Positions 19,153 through 28,129 of a stretch of 34,793 nt of DNA are shown in pieces; the stretch's first letter is position 1; every line of letters begins with the position of its first letter. The translations under genes and the position numbers were made by a program. Source of the DNA: Bacteroidales bacterium (GTDB lineage: Bacteria; Bacteroidota; Bacteroidia; Bacteroidales; F082); NCBI GenBank assembly GCA_028277395.1, contig JANQGJ010000023.1:1-34793 (forward strand), written 5' to 3'. The notes under the pieces were generated by a model. The model did no database searches and had not been told where the DNA came from. It saw nothing but the letters and a program-made list of their open reading frames with translations.

Positions 19153-20004
19153 ATGAATAAAACTAACGCATTAATAACAGGAATATTTATTATAATCATA
19201 GTACTTCTTTCAGGGTGCCCCGGAAGAAAAGATATTCCTGTTGTTGCAGGTGATTCAACTGTAGTTTATCCAGCAAAAGAAGATGATGGTGTTTCAGCAT
19301 CAATAACATATTACCATAAGAAGAGTAAAAAAACAGGGAAAATGCTTGGGGTTGGTAATGAGTTTAATGTAAGTAAGAAAGGCCGTCTCAGAGCAAACAT
19401 TGACATAGGTAAACTTTACGATAGAAAATTAATATTTCATATTGACTGGATCGGACCTAATGGAAGATCATTATTTAAGAAGAAAATAGAAGTATTACCC
19501 GAAGATTCATTATCAGCATTTGAAAGCTCCATATCCATATCTTCTGAGAAACGTAACCCCGGGAAATATTCATTAAGAGTGTATTATTTCAGAGAATTGA
19601 TTGCAGAGAAGGCTTTTGAGTTAAAGCCAGAAGCAGAAAAGAAGAAAGTCCGGAAAAAGATCGTTTCAAATATTCAGCTTAGTAAAAGAAAATACAAACA
19701 GGGCAAGGAAATAAAAGAGGATACCATATTTAAAAGAGGTAAAAATAAAAGGATACATGCAATAATTAAGCTTCAGGATCATAACCATTATCAAAAAGAC
19801 CTGCCTGTAAAAGTATTGTGGAATGGTCCTGACAAGAAAACATTTTACAAAAAAACGATCAATGTATCACCCTCAGATACAGTATCATATATTACCAGCT
19901 CCATATCCTGTTCACGAAAAAAAAGGGAACCTGGAAACTATGAGGTTAAAGTCACGTTATTTGGTAAAAAGCTTACTTCGAAGAAATTCTTTGTCCGGGA
20001 ATAA
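19153..20004 (+). CDS. Basic two-repeat lipoprotein of unknown function
   Basis: A 283-residue lipoprotein: signal helix ending in VLLSGC (lipobox, Cys22). I do not recognise a named family. After the Cys come two similar units of about 105 residues: the first contains IDWIGPNGRSLFKKKIEVLP and SEKRNPGKYSLRVYYF, the second KVLWNGPDKKTFYKKTINVS and SRKKREPGNYEVKVTLFG. They look like Ig-like beta-sandwich domains. The mature protein is strikingly rich in Lys and Arg, which would suit contact with a polyanion such as polyglutamate or LPS (inference). There is no acidic export signal after the Cys. It is the last gene of the plus-strand unit and faces the CDF gene tail to tail with a 36-bp gap. 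Confidence 0.75.
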   Translation: MNKTNALITGIFIIIIVLLSGCPGRKDIPVVAGDSTVVYPAKEDDGVSASITYYHKKSKKTGKMLGVGNEFNVSKKGRLRANIDIGKLYDRKLIFHIDWIGPNGRSLFKKKIEVLPEDSLSAFESSISISSEKRNPGKYSLRVYYFRELIAEKAFELKPEAEKKKVRKKIVSNIQLSKRKYKQGKEIKEDTIFKRGKNKRIHAIIKLQDHNHYQKDLPVKVLWNGPDKKTFYKKTINVSPSDTVSYITSSISCSRKKREPGNYEVKVTLFGKKLTSKKFFVRE

Positions 20005-20040
20005 ATGCATTGGAAGCTTGATCATTAATATAATAAAACC

Positions 20041-20940
20041 TCAGTGCTGATTTATCAGGCTTTTACTGTCATCCCTGCTGTACTCAGGTTGAATATTACA
20101 ATGAGCAATATTGTATTTCAACAATATCTCCTCAATTTCCTGGAGTATGATCTGAAAGTCAGAAATAGTACAATCAAATTCAAGATCAATATGTGCATCA
20201 AAAAAAAGTTCCTTATCGGTTAACTGCCAGAAATGAACATGATGGATATTTTTCACATTTTTAATGCCACCTATTTCATCAGTAATTTGGATTATATCAA
20301 CCCCATGCGGAGTAAACTGCATAAGTATTTTTATAGCGGTAAGTGTTAATTTATAGCTGGAGATTATTAAATAAACGGCAATTATAACTGATAACAGGCT
20401 GTCAACCCAAAAAATGCCATAGTACTTCATTAAAATACCACCCAGTAATACTGCAACTGAGGTCATTACATCTGTAAGCAGGTGTAGGTACGATGATTTA
20501 ACATTTAAATTTTCCTTTGAATCCTTGTGCAGAATTATAACGCTCAAAAGGTTTATAACAATGCTTCCCAAAGCAAAGTAAATTACAATATCGGCACCAA
20601 CAGGTTCAGGATTTAAAAATCGTTCAACTGCTTCAAAAATCAAATAAAGAGCAATAGCTATTAAGGTGACAGAGTTAACAAAAGCAGCCAGTATCTCAGC
20701 TCTTTTATAACCATATGTTTGTTTAACAGTTGATTTTCGTTTAGCAAGACGGTTTGTTATATAGCTTAATATAAGGGAAATAACATCACTAAAATTATGC
20801 AGTGCATCCGTAAGTAAAGCAACACTCCCTGAAATTACACCACCAATTATCTGACCGATTGTAATAATGAAATTCAGAACGATGGCTATTGCCATATTCT
20901 TTCCTGAAACCTGGTTATTATGTGAATAATCACCACTCAT
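20041..20940 (-). CDS. Cation diffusion facilitator metal exporter (CzcD/ZitB-like)
   Basis: A 299-residue inner-membrane protein of the CDF family, which exports Zn2+, Co2+ or Cd2+ in exchange for protons. Six membrane helices and a C-terminal cytoplasmic domain are visible. The transport site is present: TDALHNFSD (Asp45, His48, Asp52 region, helix 2) and HLLTDVMTS (His153, Asp157, helix 5), a histidine-containing site typical of Zn-type CDFs. The C-terminal domain has IHHVHFWQL and DAHIDLEFD, as in CzcD. Length is standard. It converges on the preceding plus-strand operon and is preceded on its own strand by the terminator of the lipoprotein gene, so it is probably transcribed alone. Confidence 0.92.
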   Translation of the reverse strand: MSGDYSHNNQVSGKNMAIAIVLNFIITIGQIIGGVISGSVALLTDALHNFSDVISLILSYITNRLAKRKSTVKQTYGYKRAEILAAFVNSVTLIAIALYLIFEAVERFLNPEPVGADIVIYFALGSIVINLLSVIILHKDSKENLNVKSSYLHLLTDVMTSVAVLLGGILMKYYGIFWVDSLLSVIIAVYLIISSYKLTLTAIKILMQFTPHGVDIIQITDEIGGIKNVKNIHHVHFWQLTDKELFFDAHIDLEFDCTISDFQIILQEIEEILLKYNIAHCNIQPEYSRDDSKSLINQH

Positions 20941-21022
20941 TCGTTGTTTTAAAGCTTGTTTACAAAAATATTGCCTAATTCAGTTAAATAGCAATACCTG
21001 CGAATTACAGGCATAAAAATAC

Positions 21023-21051
21023 AAAAAAAGGCTGGCAAAGTGCCAACCTTT
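21023..21051 (-). terminator. Rho-independent terminator of the lipocalin-like gene
   Basis: On the minus strand, AAAGG/CCTTT and TGGC/GCCA arms (21027-21036 with 21042-21051, one mismatch) form a hairpin with a short loop, followed by a run of seven T. It lies 22 bp after the stop of the lipoprotein gene. Confidence 0.85.
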
Positions 21052-21073
21052 AATATCTTCGGTCTTTTGATGA

Positions 21074-21574
21074 TTATTTCTGCAGGGTCATAGTAATGAT
21101 TACTGTTACATCATCAGTTTCCAAACCTATGTCAGGAATATCAGTTGATGAAAGTTTTAAAGTAGTTTCGTTAAGTACCAATACTGTAGCAGAGCTAGGT
21201 CCAAAATCAGGATCGATCATCGTCAGAGTTTTATCATTATCGGTTAAAGTCCATGTGGCATCGTTTGTTGTTTGAGGATCTTCCGGATCACATTTTGTTG
21301 GGCCTTCATCCTCGGTTAATGTTCCATCAGTATTGAAGGTCATCAAATCATCTTTGGAGCAATCCTCCATAAAATCATTATAAATATCAGTTATTACAAT
21401 GCCTAAACCAATATCTATTCCCGGATTAAATTCCATACCGGTTATTTTCCAGTCACCTGCTGTTAAATATTCATAAGGTGTTGGTGTAGGATCATCGTCA
21501 TCTTTTTTACAGGAAGTAGTTACCAAAAGCATTGCTACTGTCATAACTGCAATAATTCTAAATAGATTTTTCAT
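21074..21574 (-). CDS. Lipocalin-like surface lipoprotein
   Basis: A 166-residue lipoprotein. The signal helix ends in LLVTTSC (Cys22), followed by KKDDDD, the acidic signal that sends Bacteroidota lipoproteins to the outer leaflet. The rest resembles the lipocalin-like domains common in this phylum: LTAGDWKITGMEF near the start, then DLMTFNTDGTLTEDEG and ATWTLTDNDKTLTM, ending in ETTLKLSST and a final VTVIITMTLQK strand. Function is unknown; the small barrel may bind a hydrophobic ligand. It has its own terminator and is followed by the CDF gene. Confidence 0.8.
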   Translation of the reverse strand: MKNLFRIIAVMTVAMLLVTTSCKKDDDDPTPTPYEYLTAGDWKITGMEFNPGIDIGLGIVITDIYNDFMEDCSKDDLMTFNTDGTLTEDEGPTKCDPEDPQTTNDATWTLTDNDKTLTMIDPDFGPSSATVLVLNETTLKLSSTDIPDIGLETDDVTVIITMTLQK

Positions 21575-21705
21575 AAAAACTTAAATTGATTAATAATATT
21601 AGTTAATGTCCTTTTCAGTGCGAAGGTAATCATTTAATCGTTTTTTTTATGGTAAATTAATATTACAAATGGTATAGAATCAATAAAAAAACGAGAGCAT
21701 AAAAA

Positions 21706-22593
21706 CTAAGGCCTTGTTATCGAACTGAAAAAGATTGGGTATTTGTTAATTACAACTTTTTTAACAACCTGATGCTCTGTTTCTATGATTTTAATTATGT
21801 AGGAACAATTTTCAAAAGTAGTTACACCTGTTTCATGATCAGGATTATTCGCTCCTGGATTATAAATTATAATATGAGCTGATTTTACAAAGGAAATGTT
21901 CAGGTGAAATGAAGTCGGGCTGCGATATATTAATACATTACCGTATGATTGTGGTTCAACACACGATGTCCCTGAAATAAAATTTGAAAAAGTAACTTCA
22001 GCACTGTTTTAAATGTAAACTGCTTCAACAGCGTATGTTATTGTATTTGGGCCATTATGTCATGTATTATCAATAAATGATAATTCTGTTACTGGTTCAG
22101 AGTTTAAAGCAGGCCAGGTATGGGCATTGGCAATATCATCTGTCGGGCCACGATATACATTATATGATATTACTTAGCGGTTTTGTCTGTCCGGGTTTAC
22201 CTCAAGTGTATTAACTCTGACGAAAAATGATGATGGTAGTGATCCAAAATACTCGGAAAACATAACAGGAACTGTTCCGGGATATTTGATACAAGCAGTA
22301 TTTGGAACATCCTCTGACGTATCTATTGCATCAGTGCTTTCTGCATTATCCTTCCAGTGGACCTGGACCATAGCATAAAAATCATCATCAGGATTACCGC
22401 TTCCCTCTGAAATATATACACCAGCATAATCATAGTACTACATTTCGTAGAAGGTAAGTTCATAATCGTTGTTTAATACAGATATTTTCGTACCTATGAG
22501 CCAATTGGGATGACCATACAGTGTAGTGTTCTTTGAATTTCATCTGGAAACAAGAAAAATAGTATACACTAAAAACAAACTTTCATTCACTAC
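21706..22593 (-). pseudogene. Decayed T9SS secreted protein with Fn3-like domain
   Basis: In one reading frame the minus strand gives a coherent protein, but it is broken by five in-frame stops, at 22542 (TGA), 22440 (TAG), 22176 (TAA), 22062 (TGA) and 22011 (TAA), before a final TAG at 21708. Between them one reads LYGHPNWLIGTKISVLNNDY, YAMVQVHWKDNAES, VISYNVYRGPTDDIANAHTW (Fn3-like) and a terminal segment ending FENCSYIIKIIETEHQVVKK, which matches the end of a T9SS type A sorting domain. No frameshift is needed over about 850 bp. Above 22593 the frame becomes unclear. The sixty-five-codon open piece at 22174-22371 is only one intact stretch of it. Confidence 0.7.
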
Positions 22594-22953
22594 GGATCAT
22601 GCTGTTGAAATCAGTATATTTGGCAACCAGAGAAGCAACGAAAAAATGGTCAATGCCTGTTAGAAATTGAGGTATCGTTTCTGGTCGGTTCTTAACTATA
22701 TTTGAAGAAAGGGTTAAACTCTTATTAAAAGTAAAACCCAGTATATTGTAAACTTACACACTTGTCGGGATAATGTCTAAATATTCAAATTTTTGTTAAT
22801 TCTAATATAAACAATATTTTCAGGCAACCTTTTAGTTTTCGCTCTGTTAGTGTAAATAATATTAGGAATCTATGAAGCATAATGGATGTTAATATTTGAT
22901 ATTCTATGAAAACACAATAATTATTTTGTGCAAAACCCTTAAAATCAGCAACA
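22594..22953. other. Intergenic, probable pseudogene remnant then spacer
   Basis: The part near 22594-22690 still reads protein-like on the minus strand in another frame (FLTGIDHFFVASLVAKYTD), which may be the upstream part of the same dead gene after a frameshift. From about 22700 to 22953 it is AT-rich with no gene seen; promoter elements for the next plus-strand gene should lie here but none is convincing. Confidence 0.45.
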
Positions 22954-25413
22954 TTGAAAAAACTTGATCAACCGACCTCAATTCCACTCTCGAAAGAAAG
23001 CTTATTAGTTTTTGGAATTATTGTGACTTATTTAATACTTTCTATTATTTGGAATTTCATGACAGATGCACCTTGGGATGATGACTGTATGGTACGTTAT
23101 TACAACTCACGGTCGGCATTAGAAAATCCTAATCATTTTATTAGCTTGTGGAATCGTCCGTTATTTATTTTGATATTCTTCATTCCTTTTCAAATTAGCA
23201 GGCATGCTATATTATTGATGGCAATAATATCTTCGATAAGTGCATACTCCTTATACAGAGCAGTAAAAATTCAAGATGTTAAAAATTCATTCATGGTAGT
23301 TCCCTTATTACTGTTTCAAGCATTCTTTTTTACTATTTCAAGAAGCGGACTAGCAGAGCCATTGATTGTAGCAATTCTTTCTCTTGGATATTTATTCTTT
23401 ATAAAAAGGCAATTTTTATTTTTTGCAATAGTTGGTTCATTAATTCCATTAGCACGATTAGAACTATCACCTTTTCTTTTAATATGGGCATATATCTTAC
23501 TCAGAAACAATCGATGGAAATTTATATTTGTTTTAGGAATACCAGCTTTCTTATGGAATCTAGGCGGTTATATTTTAAATGGTGATATTATATGGCTTTT
23601 TAATCAAACAATAGGCAAAGAGAGTCCTGAAAACAGATATGGACATACTGAGTTCTGGCATTATTTCCTTAGATATATTTATGTTATTGGGCCTATAGTA
23701 TTTTACTTCTTCTTTATTGGCTTTTTCGAGCGTTTGGCAAAACGCAAATTTGATATTTTCATTTTTGGTCAGTTTGTTTTAGGTTTTTTCATATATGTAT
23801 TGTTTTCATGGAAGCTTAATTTAGGCCAGGCTGCCGGATTTTTACGACATCTGGTGACAATTTCTCCCCTTGCAGCAATTTTCGCATTATATGGGTTTAA
23901 TTATTGGATACAATCAAACAAAAAACTCTTTAACAAAAATAAGTTTGAGATTGAGTATAAGAACAGGGTTCAACAAATTAAATCTAAATTGGCAGAACGA
24001 AAACTAAAGAAAAATAAGGCCTTACAGTTAATCAATATTGAGAAGATCAAGCATAAAAAAGATAAATTAAAAAATAAACTAATAGAAAAAAGTAGAAGAA
24101 ATGAAATAATCAGAGTAATGCTTTTATCCTTAATTTGTACTTTGTTAGCATGGTTTTTCTTCTCGGTTAAACTAACAGGACATCATACTTTAAGTGAGAT
24201 AAAAGATTATACGAATGTTATAATAATTGGAATCCTGACACTATTGTTTTTCTTGCAGGTAATTGTATTCAGAAAAAAACAAATGCCTGAAATGATTAAG
24301 TACACACTTACTATTGCAGTAATTGTTTCCACTATGGGGTTCACATTAATTACAAATCCTCCAGACATCCACAACTCACCGGAAAGAACAACAATGAATA
24401 AGCTTTCTAGGCTATATTTAGATAGTTATTTGAAAGACTATGATTCTTATGTTAATCATATATTCTTCTTTTGGCCAAATGATATTCCCAGAGATTACGA
24501 CAACAAGTTTAAACTTATTACACGAGAGAACCTTGAACAAGCCCCGGATTCATCAATAATATTTTGGGAAACCCATTATAGTCATAGATTATCAGGTGAT
24601 GTGCCGATTAAATATTTTCAAAATAAACCTGAGTATATTGAGCTGTTTAGGTTAATTTCAACTGACAAGAAGTTTACTGTTGTAATTATTCAAAAGATTA
24701 ATAATTATGAAAATAAAGATATTTTAAAAATATATGACAGGTTAATTGCTCAAGATTTTGGTATTCCGGGTATTCATTATAACAGAGGTAACTTTAATGT
24801 AAATAAACTCAAAAATTATAAGGAAGCAATAAAAGATTATGATAATGCTTTAGTTATGGACTCAAATTATTTAGAGGCCCATTATAATAAAGGAATGGCT
24901 TATTTTAAGATGAATCAGTTTGAAAATGCTATTAAGAGTTTTGAAAGAGCAGTAGAATTAAAACCAGATTTCCCTAATGCACTCTTCAGCATAGGTTTAG
25001 CGTACAACAATATTGGCGATTTTAAAAAAGCAATTGTTAAATATAATGAGGCTATAAAAGCAAAGCCAGATTACTATTTGGCATATATCAATAAAGGAAA
25101 TGCTCATTTTAATCTGAATGAATATAATAAAGCAATCCTGGCATACACTAAAGTGATAGAACTCAAGCCAGATATAAAAGGTTCATATAATAATAGGGCA
25201 GCATGCTATGTAAAAACTAAACAATTTGATAAGGCAATTCTTGACTATACAAACCTTATTAAGCTTGACCCTAGTAGTTATAGTAGCTATTATAACAGGG
25301 CAGCATGCTATTTACAGATAGGAGAAGAAGAAAAAGCCTGCCTTGATTTTCAAAATGCTGAGAAATTAGGTTATCCTCTGGCAAAGGGGGCTATTCAACA
25401 ATATTGTAAGTAA
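22954..25413 (+). CDS. GT-C-like membrane protein with C-terminal TPR repeats
   Basis: An 819-residue protein starting at TTG. The first ~320 residues are an integral membrane region of about ten spans with an acidic motif in the first external loop (DAPWDDD, Asp42-44), the layout of GT-C glycosyltransferases that use lipid-linked sugars. Residues about 321-385 are a highly charged, Lys-rich probable coiled coil (for example KSKLAERKLKKNKALQL). Two or three further helices and an external domain of about 150 residues follow. From about residue 600 to the end there are six TPR units (NYLEAHYNKGMAYFKMNQFE and similar), a protein-interaction solenoid. Family resemblance is to TMTC/PMT-like proteins. 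Substrate is unknown. It is flanked by minus-strand genes and stands alone. Confidence 0.75.
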   Translation: MKKLDQPTSIPLSKESLLVFGIIVTYLILSIIWNFMTDAPWDDDCMVRYYNSRSALENPNHFISLWNRPLFILIFFIPFQISRHAILLMAIISSISAYSLYRAVKIQDVKNSFMVVPLLLFQAFFFTISRSGLAEPLIVAILSLGYLFFIKRQFLFFAIVGSLIPLARLELSPFLLIWAYILLRNNRWKFIFVLGIPAFLWNLGGYILNGDIIWLFNQTIGKESPENRYGHTEFWHYFLRYIYVIGPIVFYFFFIGFFERLAKRKFDIFIFGQFVLGFFIYVLFSWKLNLGQAAGFLRHLVTISPLAAIFALYGFNYWIQSNKKLFNKNKFEIEYKNRVQQIKSKLAERKLKKNKALQLINIEKIKHKKDKLKNKLIEKSRRNEIIRVMLLSLICTLLAWFFFSVKLTGHHTLSEIKDYTNVIIIGILTLLFFLQVIVFRKKQMPEMIKYTLTIAVIVSTMGFTLITNPPDIHNSPERTTMNKLSRLYLDSYLKDYDSYVNHIFFFWPNDIPRDYDNKFKLITRENLEQAPDSSIIFWETHYSHRLSGDVPIKYFQNKPEYIELFRLISTDKKFTVVIIQKINNYENKDILKIYDRLIAQDFGIPGIHYNRGNFNVNKLKNYKEAIKDYDNALVMDSNYLEAHYNKGMAYFKMNQFENAIKSFERAVELKPDFPNALFSIGLAYNNIGDFKKAIVKYNEAIKAKPDYYLAYINKGNAHFNLNEYNKAILAYTKVIELKPDIKGSYNNRAACYVKTKQFDKAILDYTNLIKLDPSSYSSYYNRAACYLQIGEEEKACLDFQNAEKLGYPLAKGAIQQYCK

Positions 25414-25579
25414 CATCGAAGTAAGATATGGTATATGGAGCTATTTGCTGGATTTTGGCAGGTCAATCAGTCTGGAGCTGATAAATATTTGTTGTCCATT
25501 AATTCAAATAATCGATTATAGAAACTAATTATAAATTATTTTATTTTGAAGAATCAGACCAAACTGTCAAACATAAACG

Positions 25580-25609
25580 AAAAAAGGCTGTCCTTTTGAG
25601 ACAGCCTTT
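25580..25609 (-). terminator. Rho-independent terminator of the repeat protein gene
   Basis: AAAGGCTGTC (25583-25592) pairs perfectly with GACAGCCTTT (25600-25609) around a seven-base loop. On the minus strand the hairpin is followed by six T in all (25580-25585). It starts 18 bp after the stop of the repeat protein gene. Confidence 0.88.
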
Positions 25610-25627
25610 CACCAATAATAAACGCTG

Positions 25628-27856
25628 TTATCTAACTATTAATATTTTCCGTGAAGAAATAGATGTGTCCGATCTTAGTATTACATTATATACCCCTGCC
25701 GGTTTGTCTGTCAGGTTTATTTCATGTGTGCCATTGGTATTGTAGTAAATTACATTTCCTGTATGATCAAATACCTGAACAACTGTTGCTTCCGCGTTAC
25801 TGAGGTAGAAACTTCCGGATGACGGGTTTGGATAAATAACAATATCTTCAAATATAGTTTCACTTAAATTGCTGATAACAAGTGTTATTGGTACCGTAAC
25901 GTTGTTATTTTCAACATCTACAGTACCTCCCTGAATAATATAGCCATCTATTGATATGGTATATTCATAAGTTCCGGATTCAATATCCTCAAAATATGCC
26001 TCTCCTTCTTCGTTAGTGAATTCTGTGATTCCATCAAAAACAACTTCTACTCCCTCAATTAATTCCAATCCGTTATCAACAACAAAAGTTACAGTATATA
26101 ATGAACTTAAAACAACATATTCTTCTACATTAAAATTAGTTATAGTAACAGTACCACTTTCAGTTGTATATCCCTCTTTTGTAGCTGTATAGTTGTACGT
26201 TCCCGGTTCGTAGTTCTCAAATACAGCCAACCCGTCAAAATCTGACGTAATGGTCACTCCATCAATTGTTACTTCTACATCACTTAATCCCATTGGATTA
26301 CCTGATTCAGAACACCAGAAAAACATATCAAATGCGTTTGGAGTGAGTATAACATTAGTTGATGCTGTTGTATTAATAATGGTTATTGATCCTGATTCAG
26401 TAATGTAACCATCTTTACTTGCTGTGTAGTAATAGGTTCCTGACTGATAATCATTGAACCAGGCCAAACCTGTATTATCAGTTGTTACTGTTACTCCGTC
26501 AATAGTTACATCAACACCTGGAAGACCTGCAGGATCACCTGCTTCATAACACCAAATCAGCATATCGTAATATGCAATATCAAGCTCAATATATTCAGTA
26601 ATGTCCTGATCAACAATGGTTACTGTTCCTGTTTCTACAACATAACCACTCTTATTGGCTATATAATTGTAAGTTCCGGGAAGGTAATCTTCGAAAAGAG
26701 CTAATCCATCAGCATCAGAAACAACTGTAAATCCGTCAATTGTAACATTTACTCCTTCAAGTCCTCCCGGAACACCATTTTCCGAACACATAAAGCTTAT
26801 ATTAAAAATTGCTGGTTCCATAGGCGCAAAATCACCAACATTTTGATCAACAACCGTAACTGACCCATTGTAAGTAACATATCCTGCTTTTGAAGCGGTG
26901 TAAGGATATGTGCCCGGAGCTTTACCTGTAAAAATAGCTTCACCACCCATTGGTCCACCTGATGTAACTATGGTTTCCCCATCAAGTACAACAGTAACAT
27001 CACCGAGTGGTAATCCTCCTTCGGTAGTCCATATAAAGATATCATAAAGAGCAGGAACCATAACTGCAAAATCGGAAGCATTCTGATCAACAACCGTAAC
27101 TGATCCATTGTAAGTAACATATCCTGCTTTTGAAGCGGTGTAAGGATATGTACCCGGAGCTTTACCTGTAAAAATGGCTTCACCACCCATAGGTCCACCT
27201 GATGTAACGATGGTTTCCCCATCAAGTACAACAGTCACATCACCGAGTGGTAGTCCTCCTTCAGTAGTCCATATAAAAATATCATAAAGAGCAGGAACCA
27301 TAACTGCAAAATCAGAAGCATTCTGATCTACAACAGTTACCGTCCCATTGTAAGTAACATATCCTGCTTTTGAAGCGGTGTAAGGATATGTGCCCGGAGC
27401 TTTACCTGTAAAAATAGCTTCACCGCCCATAGGTCCACCTGATGTAACGATGGTTTCTCCGTCCAGCACAACAGTCACATCACCGAGTGGTAGTCCTCCT
27501 TCAGTAGTCCAGATAAAGATGTCGTACAGAGCAGGAACCATAACTGCAAAATCGGAAGCATTCTGATCTACAACAGTTACCGTCCCATTGTAAGTAACAT
27601 AACCTGCTTTTGAAGCGGTGTAAGGATATGTGCCCGGAGCTTTACCTGTAAAAATAGCTTCACCGCCCATAGGTCCACCTGATGTAACGATGGTTTCCCC
27701 ATCCAGCACAACAGTCACATCACCGAGTGGTAATCCTCCTTCAGTAGTCCATATGTAGATGTCGTAAGTCTGAGAATTTGAAATCACAGGTAATGACAGT
27801 AGTAATGTTATAAGAGCTGCAAAAACAATTGAAAGTAATTTTGATTCTGGTTTCAT
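25628..27856 (-). CDS. T9SS-exported protein with eight ~80-residue repeats
   Basis: I start this at the ATG at 27856 (MKPESKLLSIVF, 742 residues), because it gives a normal signal peptide ending near VISNSQ; the frame is open for 21 more codons upstream. The mature protein is eight repeats of about 80 residues, each beginning with YDIFIWTTEGG-like sequence and holding VTVVLDGETIVTSGG and GTYPYTASKAGYVTYNGTVT. These resemble the carboxypeptidase-regulatory/PEGA-type beta-sandwich fold. Repeats 1-4 are almost identical; 5-8 are diverged. A T9SS type A sorting domain ends it (VIYPNPSSGSFYLSNAEA, ending RKILIVR). The likely role is a surface stalk or adhesin; no enzymatic motif is seen. The sigma factor gene lies upstream on the same strand. 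Confidence 0.88.
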   Translation of the reverse strand: MKPESKLLSIVFAALITLLLSLPVISNSQTYDIYIWTTEGGLPLGDVTVVLDGETIVTSGGPMGGEAIFTGKAPGTYPYTASKAGYVTYNGTVTVVDQNASDFAVMVPALYDIFIWTTEGGLPLGDVTVVLDGETIVTSGGPMGGEAIFTGKAPGTYPYTASKAGYVTYNGTVTVVDQNASDFAVMVPALYDIFIWTTEGGLPLGDVTVVLDGETIVTSGGPMGGEAIFTGKAPGTYPYTASKAGYVTYNGSVTVVDQNASDFAVMVPALYDIFIWTTEGGLPLGDVTVVLDGETIVTSGGPMGGEAIFTGKAPGTYPYTASKAGYVTYNGSVTVVDQNVGDFAPMEPAIFNISFMCSENGVPGGLEGVNVTIDGFTVVSDADGLALFEDYLPGTYNYIANKSGYVVETGTVTIVDQDITEYIELDIAYYDMLIWCYEAGDPAGLPGVDVTIDGVTVTTDNTGLAWFNDYQSGTYYYTASKDGYITESGSITIINTTASTNVILTPNAFDMFFWCSESGNPMGLSDVEVTIDGVTITSDFDGLAVFENYEPGTYNYTATKEGYTTESGTVTITNFNVEEYVVLSSLYTVTFVVDNGLELIEGVEVVFDGITEFTNEEGEAYFEDIESGTYEYTISIDGYIIQGGTVDVENNNVTVPITLVISNLSETIFEDIVIYPNPSSGSFYLSNAEATVVQVFDHTGNVIYYNTNGTHEINLTDKPAGVYNVILRSDTSISSRKILIVR
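26807..27766 (-). repeat. Four near-identical 240-bp tandem repeats in coding DNA
   Basis: Four head-to-tail copies of a 240-bp (80-codon) unit, visible as the same text every 240 bases (for example CACCGAGTGGTA at 27001, 27241, 27481 and 27721, the first copy starting one base earlier in phase with the others). Copies differ by scattered, mostly synonymous changes. The unit length is a multiple of three, so gain or loss keeps the frame. Confidence 0.95.
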
Positions 27857-28129
27857 AGTAATAAGTATATATTTGACTTTGATTAACTGCATAGTGGAGA
27901 AAACTATTTCGTAATGCAAAGGAGTTAAGGAAAAATATCAATGACAAATATTTGGAATCTACAATAGTTCTACACTAATTTCTTTAATTACTATTTTATT
28001 TCTACAGAGACTGGTAACGAACAGTTATCCAGTAACTTAAAAGTTGAATTTATAGCATGTTAAATGAGAGATTTATCGGGATGTAGTAAATATGAACTAC
28101 AAAAACTTACGATTTAAAGAATAAATATG

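Noticed and set aside
21706..22593. Stop-codon recoding or readthrough as the explanation for the in-frame stops
   Set aside because: All three stop types occur, and intact genes around it use normal stops; decay is simpler.
26807..27766. Regular repeats that could suggest a CRISPR array
   Set aside because: The 240-bp unit is continuous coding sequence without spacers and lies in frame inside a T9SS protein.
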